Part shown: positions 1-10,300 of the stretch, in pieces
Numbering within the stretch: the first letter of the stretch is position 1
How the letters are laid out: each line of letters begins with the position of its first letter
Assembly (NCBI RefSeq): GCF_027943255.1
Contig: NC_072893.1
Coordinates: 130,323,784-130,387,783 of the forward strand
Reading direction: 5' to 3'
Origin: Anastrepha obliqua
Lineage: Eukaryota > Arthropoda > Insecta > Diptera > Tephritidae
DNA: 64,000 nucleotides
The notes under the pieces: model-generated
Told to the model about the DNA's origin: nothing
Seen by the model: the letters and a program-made list of their open reading frames with translations, nothing else
The model's database searches: none
Program-made: the position numbers and the translations under genes

Positions 1-783
1 TATAACTGGAGCTTAAATGCTTTATTTGGTGTTTGGTCGAGATTTCTCGTCTGCCACCATCCTTCAAATGGAAGATTTTACAGTTTTCTGCCGCATTCGA
101 CCCACAATTACTTGGCATACACAGTGAGCAACGAAGTTAATGCCTACAAACACTTAAAGTATTTACATTTTTACATATTACGTAAGCTACTTATGCGATC
201 TTCAGCGCTAAACGCTCTACTACTCCCACCGTCACACACCCTCAATGTGTGACGTTTAAATAGCGCATCTTTCAAATATTCACTTTATTCAAAAACTTTC
301 AGCGTAATCCAATCACCAGGGCGTCCACGCAATATATAATTTAATTTCGCGCTAAGCATTTAAATCGCATAATTTCCTGTGCACAGCGTCAGTTGTGTGT
401 AGTAAAAAGTTTTCACTCTCACTAAAATGCAAACACATCGTGAAAAATTAAATAAATATTTCAGTTTTCAAACACAAAAAAATAGTTTGCTGAAAATTTA
501 CTACACGCCAGAAAAACTTTTAGTTTCCAAACAGATTTTTTTCTTGTTTGGCTTTACGTTTATTTGGCTTGCGACCAAAGTTACCAGCTGGTGAGCAGAC
601 AAACTTAGCAAGTACAACTGTTGGTTAAAGTGGTGTCGCCTTTCTTGGTGTCGTTGTTGGTTTTGTTATTGTACTATTTCCGCTTGAAACACAGAATTCT
701 ATTTTGTCATTATTTTCTCTGCTTTGTACGAGAGTGCTTTTTTCAAAATGCCTATGTTGCTGGTGTGCTTTTATTTTTCTTCA
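1..783. other. Intronic sequence, no feature recognised
   Basis: AT-rich sequence in the intron downstream of the hinge exon. I see no exon, repeat family or RNA gene. Confidence 0.5.
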
Positions 784-1320
784 ACGCTTGAATGGAGAAT
801 TTGAATTTTTCTTTAGTCAATTTTCAAGTCGAAAAATTTAAAATCACAAAATTCAAAGGAAAAATAAGGGTACTCGTATATTCGTAGTTTTATTGCCAGG
901 CCGCGTTCTATATTTTCAGTGCTCTGCTGGATGTATTTTTCAAATTTCTTTAACATATATGTGCATATGTGTGTGTAAATATGTTTATCATATTAAATTG
1001 GCTGCTGGGGCGTATGACCAACATTCATATGAATTGGATTTTATTCAACTAAAAGCTGCTGATGCAATGACTGACTATACAATTTTAAGTGCACAAAGGG
1101 ACCTTATTTTTAACAGCTGCATAGCTTAAAAGTATTTATCTTGCTTTCAAATGTTAATGCACTTTTTAATTCCATTTGTGTGGCGCAAAAAACGTTGACT
1201 TTGACTTTGTATAAAAGAGATCATCGGCGGTGGATATCATGTCATGCTCTTTAATGTTTGAAAGGAATATTTGTCACTAGAATAGGTAATCAATATCAAT
1301 AATGATTCAAGATATGCAAT
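784..1320. repeat. Dispersed duplicated segment, copy 1
   Basis: This segment aligns along most of its length with 4936-5470 in the same orientation. Shared landmarks include TACTCGTATATTCGT, AAAGCTGCTGATGCAATGAC, AAAAAACGTTGACTTTGACT and AAAAGAGATCATCGGC. The identity is moderate with small indels. A short ORF in each copy shares FIQLKAADAMTDY. It may be an old interspersed element or a local duplication. No terminal repeats are obvious. Confidence 0.75.
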
Positions 1321-1651
1321 CAACTTGAAAGCCTATTCTGTTTTTTTTTTTTTTTAATAAAAAATGCATGTCGACCTATCGGGAATTGTACATATAAACA
1401 AGATTCTAAACCAGCGGAAACTCATCACATATTATATCAAAATTGCTAACCCTACAAGTATGGAACCGCCTGCATCACCAGCCAGATCAGACGTGTACAT
1501 TTCCTCAAGTGACGGAAGTGATTTTACGCCAAATCCTAAACGAATGCGCAACATGCGGGTATTGTCTGATTCTATTTCTGACGATGTAAATTTATTTTTC
1601 GATTCTAACGTTTCTTAAATAAAGATATAATTTTCAAAAATAAAATTTTTT

Positions 1652-1826
1652 GTTTATGCGATTTTATTTAATTATTTCAGATTCATGCGGTCTGTGGAAC
1701 TTATCTATAGTTATAATATGGGACTAGTACCCTTTTTTATGCGACTTTATTACATTATTTCAGATTTATGCGGTTCTTAGCACTTTTGAAATGTATCTAT
1801 ACTTTTACTATAGAACTGGTAGCTTT
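1652..1826. repeat. Two-copy tandem repeat of about 88 bp
   Basis: Two adjacent imperfect units, each reading TATGCGA then a run ending ATTATTTCAGAT, followed by ATGCGGT and a STATAG-rich stretch ending GGGACTAGTA or GAACTGGTA. The units start near 1652 and 1738. Confidence 0.6.
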
Positions 1827-1829
1827 TTG

Positions 1830-2464
1830 TAACACACTTTTATTAGGACGGGTTGTATGTATGTAACGGAATCTTTGAGCTTAATTTTCACTGGCTTCTA
1901 AACATCTGGTCGACTTGAAATTTTGCACACCTATCAAGGACCGATGACAATGCAATAATTTGATAAAAATTTTCCATTATCCTTATTGGGATTGCCAGGA
2001 TTAATATTTTCTTTTTTTACCTGTGGGCAAAAAGTAAGGTGAATTTGGTTGTAAAATGAAAAATCGTCATTTATTCTTGTAAATCAATTTCATCCCCTTC
2101 AAAATAATGCCCTCTCGATGAAATACACTTATGCCAACGAGTTTTCCAATCCCCGAAACATGCCAAATAGTCCATTTCCGGTAGTGGTCTCTTGAGTTTT
2201 GGGAATAGCCAGAAGTCACACGGAGCCAAATCAGGCGAATACGGTGGTTGCGGAACGATATGCGTGGATTTTTTGGCGAAATAGTCACGAAGAACGAGTG
2301 CAGTGTGAGACATGTGAGATAAATCTTCCATTATCCTTATTAGGATGGCCAGGATTAATATTTTATTTTTTTAACACACTTTTATTAGCTCGGGTTGTAT
2401 GTATGAATGACTGTAACGGAATCTTTGAGCTTAATTTTCACTGGCTTCTAAAAATCTGATCGAC
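1830..2464. repeat. Broken tandem repeat split by a mariner fragment
   Basis: A unit at 1830-2020 (TAACACACTTTTATTAG onward to GGATTAATATTTTCTTTTTT) recurs after the mariner scrap in two parts: the unit's end at 2321-2371 (CCATTATCCTTATTAGGATG), then the unit's beginning at 2372-2464. That is the order expected if a tandem array had been interrupted. Confidence 0.6.
2021..2331 (-). mobile_element. mariner transposase 3' fragment
   Basis: The minus strand encodes QPPYSPDLAPCDFWLFPKLK, the third catalytic Asp region of mariner D,D34D transposases, followed by WHKCISSRGHYFEGDEIDLQE-like C-terminal sequence ending near 2071. The low-coordinate end, CCTGTGGGCAAAAAGTAAGG, is probably the 3' inverted repeat. 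The N-terminus, HTH domains and first two catalytic residues are missing, so this is a dead remnant. Confidence 0.8.
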
Positions 2465-2699
2465 TCGGAACACACAACATAGATGACTAGATGGGAAACT
2501 CTTTTTCTCGTGAGAGCGCTGAAAAATGTGCATTTTTTATAACATTTGCCAATATTGCCATACCGGTAGAAACATGAATTCGGTATTTTTTTAAACAAAA
2601 ATTGGGAATTTTTGGTTTCCACACCACCATTGAGGTTAGTATTTAGTGTGCGGTTGTGTAATAGTATACATTACTCGTAAACACCTACATATACTAAAA

Positions 2700-3176
2700 A
2701 TAAAAAATAGTTAAAAAAAAACTAAAAAACACGCTTTTATTGCTAATCGAACTAAAAAGTAGAAAATAAAATATAGCTTAAAAAAACTAAAAACTACGCT
2801 TTTTTTGCTAATCGAACTAAAAAGTAGAAAATAAATTTTAATGACAAAGGGACCTATAATGAAGTAATAGCAAATCGAACGATCAGTCATAGTCAACTAC
2901 CTCAGAACAGAATTATAACAAAAATTAAGATACAAATAGAGTAATTCAAATTAGAGTTAAAAGCGTGGGATGCATTTTGCTTCACTTTCATAACCCTCTG
3001 TACATAGGTAGTTGCCAATAGAATGATTGTAATATTTACTATATCAAGCATCCCACGCTTTTAACTCTAATTTCAATTATTCTACTTGTATCTTAATTAT
3101 TCTTTATTTTCTACTTTTTAGTTCGATTAGCAATAAAAGCGTGGTTTTTAGTTTTTTTAAGCTATATTTTATTTAT
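2700..3176. mobile_element. Foldback (inverted-repeat) element
   Basis: The inner arms at 2943-2973 and 3048-3078 are almost exact reverse complements (TTAGAGTTAAAAGCGTGGGA), with a 74-base loop. The pairing resumes further out (CTAATCGAACTAAAAAGTAG at about 2810 with its complement near 3115), and the left arm carries about 90 extra bases (2839-2924) lacking in the right. The outer left arm is also tandemly duplicated (2710-2769 and 2775-2837). There is no transposase, so it would be non-autonomous. Confidence 0.7.
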
Positions 3177-3380
3177 GCTGTTTTTTTTATGCAGTTTCTT
3201 GCGGAACGTATATACCGCATAAAAACAGAATCTATTGTATATCTATTTGCATTAAACTGCTTATACGCAAAATTCTGCATAAGGTGAAATATGGGTCGGT
3301 TAAGTAATAAAATAGATATATTAGTAGTATCCTGGTATAAATATGGGATGGTTAAGTATAATTGAGTGACAAGTGTTAAG

Positions 3381-3638
3381 GCGACCGCCGTAGCGGAATG
3401 GGTTAGTGAGTGCATAGGCTCGTATCTCCGCGCATGAAAAAGCAGAATGAAAAAGTTTTTCTAACAGCGGTCGTCCCTGGGCAGGCAATGACAAACCTCC
3501 GAGCATATTTTTAAAAGTATGAAAAAGCTCCTCGGCATAAAATTGTAGGTCCCTCCAGTTGTGGATGAATATCAAGACGTACAGCTCAAATAGGAGAAGG
3601 AGCTCCATCAAAAACCTGACAGAAGTGTACGCGCCAAA
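3381..3638 (+). mobile_element. tRNA-derived SINE, diverged copy
   Basis: The tRNA-like head (GCCGTAGCGGAATGGGTTAG, A-box-like) is followed by the shared body (GGCAGGCAATGACAAACCTC, GAAAAAGCTCCTC, AGGTCCCTCCAGTTGTGGAT) and the 3' end GTGTACGCGCCAA. The B box is eroded. Same family as 42987, 53308 and 57001. Confidence 0.8.
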
Positions 3639-4230
3639 TGGTTGCCGATGCTACACCTATAACTTTTTATTCTGCTGATGGATTATTTCTTTAACTAAGC
3701 AGCTTTAGATCTCGACGCTTAATAAACTTCTGAACTTTTTGGCCTACCACCAAGTCAAAACTAAGCCAAGTAATACGTCCGGTCACTTTGCGAATGATGG
3801 AACAACCGAGTGTATTTTGTAACCGGCTTTGAGTAGACACAGATTGCAATACTTTGAAGCGCATATGGTAGAATCCGCAAGCGTCAAAAGTTCGTTTATC
3901 AAGCAGTTTTCATACTCCGTAAGAAACAAAAAAGCGGTCCTTCATTTCTCTGGTGCAAGCAGAGTTAGGGATCTGTAGCAGGAATACTCGTATACGTCAT
4001 TATAGGTTGGAGTTCTCGTTCATGCTATTCTACCCAATTTTCCATGCATTTATTTATCTAAAACCAAATACTTTAAAATATTTTATGGCGCTGTTAACCT
4101 CCTCCGGGGAAATCGACTAAAAATTTGCCACTGAATTTGCATAGAAGCATTTTCAATTTCTTACTATTTTCTCAAAATGTCTTTCATATACGAGAATTTG
4201 TTTTTGTATCTATCCTACCCCTTCACTTAC
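3639..4230. other. Intronic sequence, nothing recognised
   Basis: Between the SINE and the hinge exon I see no convincing reading frame or repeat. A short TA microsatellite lies just beyond, at 4557-4580. Confidence 0.4.
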
Positions 4231-4347
4231 CTTGCCCGCAATATTTGATTATCCAACAAATGATAAGTGCTACTAATGCCGTCGCCATGAGGTTCACAGA
4301 CACGCACATGCAGAGCGGCACGACACAAGTGAAACCACGAGAAATAG
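4231..4347 (-). CDS. Lgr3: Lgr exon: hinge before the transmembrane domain
   Basis: A 117-nt exon with acceptor TTTTTTGCAG and donor GTAAGTGAAGG. It encodes YFSWFHLCRAALHVRVCE then PHGDGISSTYHLLDNQILRA. Cys pairs flanking HVRVC and the DGISS segment are the conserved hinge of type C LGRs and identify the family. Its last codon is split (phase 2). The next exon should begin TM1, but no membrane-spanning minus-strand exon is found down to base 1, so the following intron is longer than 4.2 kb. Confidence 0.9.
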
Positions 4348-7300
4348 CTGCAAAAAACAAGTGAGCAGTGGAAAGAAAATTTAAAAATTGTTAGAATTTC
4401 CAGAAAATGAAGAATGAAACAGTGTAATATCTCAACATTTGCACTGTAGCGCGGCATGTGCGCACAACGTCTGCTCCGCAGATAAGCTCTGTATGGAGAG
4501 GCGCTGCACTCACCACCAGCAACACCCATAAACTGCATTCAGCCTCTGTGGCTAAATATATATATATATATTATATATAAGTATTACATTTCACTACTCA
4601 CATATAATTCAAATTTGTTAGATTCTGCAAGACACGCGGATCCAATGTCTTGAATTCATTGCCCGTCAGCAGTAGCGATGTGAGATTCTGCAAGCAATCG
4701 AAGGCGTGCAACTCGCAGTGCGCCAAGTGGTTGTCGTTCAGGTGGCTAGAATGGTAACAAAGAGGGAAAGAGAGAGATAAAGAGAGGAGGAAAATGAAAA
4801 TAACAAAGTTTATGTGAAATAAAAATGTTTAGAACAGCGTTGGCTATAAGCTGCTACGGGCATGCAAATTATAAGCATTGCATTCTACTGACATGTTGGG
4901 CGGCAAAAGTTACAGTTACGAAAACTTTTACCTCACCGCTTAAATAACAACTGAAGAATTTAAATTTTTCTCCACCAAGTTTTCGCATAAAAAAATTTAA
5001 AACTTTTAAAGCTAAAGAGCACTTTAAAGCCCAAATAGAGGTACTCGTATATTCGTTGCCTTGCTGCCACGCCGCGCTTTATATTCTCAGTGTTCTACTG
5101 CATACATTTTTGAAATTCCTTTACAATGTAGATATGTATGCGCGTATAAGTTATCTTGTATTAAAATGACTGATGGGGCGTATGCGCAACATTCAAATGA
5201 ATTGGAGTTTATTCAGCTAAAAGCTGCTGATGCAATGACTGACTATCCAATTTTGAGTACATAAAAGAATATTTCATTTCAATAGCTGCATAGTTCAAAA
5301 GTATTTGCATTGCTTTCAAAATTGAATGAATTTTTTTAATTCCATTTTTATGTCTCAAAAAACGTTGACTTTGACTCTGTATAAAAGAGATCATCGGCAG
5401 TGGATATCATGCTTTTTAATGATTGAAACGAAACATTTTTCACGAAAACAGATAATCAACATGAACAGGGATTGAAGGGTTATATGAGATGTGAAAAAGC
5501 AAGGGTGACCGTTTGGAATTTATATAAATATAGCCTATACGTGACGAAAGTGGGAAAGGTTGATTTTTAGCTGCAATCATCCATAAAATTGAATAAACGA
5601 GAAAGCAGCATTAGTACCTACTACGAAAAAGCAGCACATGTCTGAAAACTGAAGCGTTATAAGGCATGAGAGAAGCACAAAAGAGTTGGAGAACTAAAAA
5701 ACAAAAACATTAAAACAGTCAGACTGTAATAAAGTAATAAATGTGAACAAAAATGTGTGCGCTTTTTTCTGCGGAATTTAAGAGTTTTGGTAATTTTAAG
5801 GAAAGTAAAAAACAGAGCTCCGGAACGGTACGGAGCCAAGAAGCAAGGAGCTAAGGAGCGAAAGATTTTCAACAAAATCGCAACAAAGATCTACAATAGT
5901 AAGCTGCATATCTATATATATAAAAATTAAGCCGAAAGAGAGTGTGCATTTGTCCGGGGTAATCTCAGCAACGCGTGTAAGGTGTTGGTGTTGCTTTGGC
6001 AAAGGTTTCTGTGAAGTTTGGTTGAAATCCGATAACGCGTGTGTGTGCGGTGCGTCGGTTAAGTGAGTGTGTGTCTGGGCCGATTATTATGAAATTTGGT
6101 ATATATATATATTTTTCCACGGTGAAGGTTAGTATAATATGCTTATTGATTCCACTCGCCACCAGGTGGCGCTGCCGAAGGCCAAAACGAGCACCCGGGT
6201 AACCCTAGGATGTGTTTTTACATTGTAGGTATCAAATCAAAGCTACTGATGAGTGCTTTAATACAGAGTATTTTTTAGATCTCTGAGTAACCAGGATCTC
6301 GAGATATAGCCGAAAAGGTGGACCAAGGTACCCTTGGATGTGTTTGTACAATATGGGTATCAGATAGAAGCTGTTGATGAAAGCTTTTAAGTGAAGTAAT
6401 TTTTACTGCCCATTTCCGGGATAAAGAAAGGAGATGGAGCTGGGGATGGAAGAGGAAAAGGAATAGCTACAGGAAGAGGAAGAGAAAGAGGAAAAGGAAG
6501 TACTTTTTAGATGCACCTGGAGGTGCAGGAAAGACTTTTTTGCTTTCAATAATTTTGGCAACCTTAAGATCGCAAAATAAAATAGCCTTAGCACTTGCTT
6601 CATCCGGAATTGCTGCCACTTTGTTGAATGGCGGTCGAACGGCGCATTCTGCTTTAAAATTGCCGTTGAATATGCATACAGAAGAAACACACACCTGTAA
6701 CATATCGAAAAACTCTGGCATGGCTAAAGTTTTACAACAGTGTAAAATAATTGTATGGGATGAGTGCATGATGGCACATAAAAAGTCACTGGAAGCGCTT
6801 GATAGGACATTCCGAGATTTACATAGTAGAAATGAAATGTTTGGTCGTGCCTTAGTGCTGCTGGTAGGTGATTTTAGACAAACACTGCCTGTTATTCCTC
6901 GAGCAACTGTAGCAGATGAATTGGCTGCATATTTGAAATCATCATATTTGTGGAGATATGTTCAAACACTCAAACTAACTACAAATGTACGTGTTCTAAT
7001 GCAAAATGATCCATCAGCTGCTGAATTTTCAAAGCAATTACTGGATATTGGAAATGGCAAAGTTCCTGTCGATAATTTAACTGGCTTAATAACTGTACAA
7101 CCAAACTTTTGTCAAATAAGTCAAACGAAAGAACAGTTAATTCAAAGTATTTTCCCAAATTTGCTTCAAAATTACAAAAATCATGATTGGCTTAGTGAAC
7201 GAGCCATCATGGCTGGCAAAAATAAAGATGTAAATGAAAGGAATGCGGCTATTTTGGCCAACATACCAAGTCCAGAACAAACATATCGATCCGTTAACAC

Positions 7301-10300
7301 TGTTACAAATCAAGATGATATTGTAAATTATCCCACTGGATTTTTGAATTCCCTTGATTTACCTGGATTACCGCCACACATGCTAAACTTGAAAATAGGA
7401 GCACTGATTATTATGTTGAGAAACATAAATCAACCACGACTATGTAATGGCACTCAATTAACAGTTATGAGATTGATGAATAACCTCATTGAAGCAACAA
7501 TTTTGAATGGAAAATACTCTGGTGAAGACGTTTTAATACCTCAAATACCAATGATACCATCGGATATGCCGTTTGAATTCAAACGTCTTCAATTTCCTGT
7601 TCGCCTTGCATTCGCGATTACTATTAATAAGTCACAAAGCCAAACTTTATCAATTTGTGGTATTGATTTAGAATACCCATGTTTTTCTCATGGCCAACTG
7701 TATGTTTCATGCTCAAGAGTTGGTAAGCCATCGGTATTGTTCATTCATTCAATAACGCATGGAAAAACGAAGAATATTGTATACCAAAGAGCATTACAAT
7801 AAAAAAAGTAATAAAATAAATCACATCAAACGTTTTTTAATTGCTACTACTATTCAAAACTTCTTTCATTACTATTTATGCGCGAGAATTTTTATAAAAA
7901 ACACACAGTATTTTTCGGCTTAATTTAATTAATTAATCTAGATTTTTTTAAAGACGACCAACGGATCGGGCGGGTTTTCGCTATTGCCTTATAAAATGCG
8001 TCGCGCAAGAAAAACCTATTATAGATTGATACAGTTAATGATGACGCCAAGATCTTTAGAATGAACAACTGGAGGATGTTTGCAACGGAACAATAAGTTA
8101 TTAAGTTATAAGTTATGAAGTTATTGACCTGTTCAACCCGGACCGTCACGCCAACAATGATGATAATGAATGTTGGCTCAAGCTCCTAAAAAAATGTTGA
8201 CCGTTTTGAGTTTGGTAAAGCTAGTTGTGTGTTTTCAGCGCGTTGCAAAATGAAGAAAACAATATAAAATTTGATACAGTTTTCAGCAGCACTATGATAA
8301 CTAGTGCAAGCTCAGAGGAGGCGTCTAAAAAAGATGTCGCTCTTATAAACGCAATGCTCCATTGAAGGCAGTGGCAAAGCGGGGGTGCTAACTAGTCTGT
8401 TCTAGCCTAAGGGACGAAGATGGCATACGTTGAACGGCACCTAATTATTAGTAACTTAAATCCCATAAAAGTTGAATGCACCAAAAGAAATCCTTAAAGG
8501 TTTCACAAATTTAAGGCTGCTCTGATATTTTTTTTCCTTGTTCACTCCTCTCGGGAGCATAGGGCCTCGACAAGACTCTTCCACTCTGAAATACGATTAC
8601 CTTATTTGCTAAAATAAATAACCGATACTCAGCCTACGAATTCGGTGTAGAAAATATTGCAAAACCATTAAATTCAAGCTCTTATGCCCTCGAACTTGTT
8701 TTATTTGTAAGAGGATTTTCTGCTTTCTTCACTTTTATCTTCTTCTCTTTCCTCTTTTCTCCGCTACATAATCGAAGTAATTTTTCAAATACGGCTTGCC
8801 ATTGATTGCCTATTATAGCATTGATTGCCGAAATATTTAGTCGAAGGTGCGGAAGTGGATAGCCAGTAAACAAGTATTACCGCTGCGGATGGTTTATCAG
8901 CAAACGAAATCAAACAGCACACACGTACACATGTACGTATATATGCAGGCATGAAATATGAGCTTTGGTAAGAGCCACCTGAGGAATAGAGAATCATTGA
9001 GCTCAAGGACACTACTGTGACGTTCATGTTTCGATCCGAAATGTTTAGAGTCTTTAATGCTTTATCTCATTTCTTATCAATCCCTTAACACCACCACTTC
9101 TTTATTGGCTAAAAGCGAAAGAAAAATTGTTATTTTTTATGAACATAATTACTTGATGTACGAAATGCTCATCACCTAGTAAACGACCGCTTTTCCCAAA
9201 CGTATTGCATACCTGAGTGAACTTCAATAGCTGTCATCGTTAGCTGCCACAGCCGTAACGTGTTTAGCCTAACAATTACACTTCGGTAATATTCTTGTTG
9301 TTTTATATTTTCCCTTGCTGTCAGCGTGTGAAATGGGTGGCAAATTAAATCTATATGAATAAAAAAACCTTTAGTGTGCTTGAGGTATTACATCTTTGGC
9401 GTCTACTTGCTGAACTGATGTGCAGACTCCCGAAAGTATGCTTTAAATTGCTGCAAAGGAATGGCAGTGATTAGTGATTTTTATTGTTACTAAAATGCTT
9501 TAGTTAGAGGCGATTTTGTATTCACATTGATTACTCAGGCTGTCAGACAATTAGCATGTTGCGTATACGCCCCAGGGTGTTGGAAAAGTGTTTTTGTGAT
9601 TTGAAATAAGTACAAATATGTAAGGGAATGAATTCTGCAATATTTGTGTTTAAAGTTTAAATAAATTTACTATTAAATTTTCAACTAAATATTTTATAAA
9701 AAGTTGTTTGGGTATTTTTGGTCTATTATTACAAAATATAAATTTAGTTAGAACATTTTAGTTATAGAATTTTATACATAAAATGAGCTGCATACTCAGT
9801 TTTATTACAAATTTCCTTCAAAAGTTTGTTATAAAGTACAAATCCACTTAGACGTTGTATGCCTATGAAACCGGAATTCACACACAGAAGCTTTTTGAAT
9901 ATATGAATTTTTGAATAGAACTATTCGCTTTTTAGGTATTGACTTCAAACTTGAATATGCGACATGACTGTTTTGTAGTTCTTAAAATTGCTCGAGCTTC
10001 TAAAATCAGTTGAAGATGTCATCAATAAGTATAAACTGTTGACACTGAAGTTGAAGCACGCAGAATATCAAAAGAAGCAATACAAAGTAAATTTCATTGG
10101 TAGTAATGCATCAGTAACCACAGAGGGCATGTCAGGTAAATTATAGGCTGTTTAGCAACTCCTGACGTGGGCTATTCACTAGACAATAATTCCTCCTAAT
10201 TCCTATTTCGTTTCATTAATGGAGTGCGCAAATGCAAATCAGCACCTCGTTTCTTATGAAATTATGGAACACAAGAGTTGTTTGAGGTTTGTTTTGCTTC

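Noticed and set aside
1364..1618. 84-codon ORF with Ser/Asp-rich and basic (PNPKRMRNMR) stretch followed by AATAAA
   Set aside because: It looks more protein-like than most, but no family is recognised and there is no second copy or domain; chance or an old transposase scrap is as likely.
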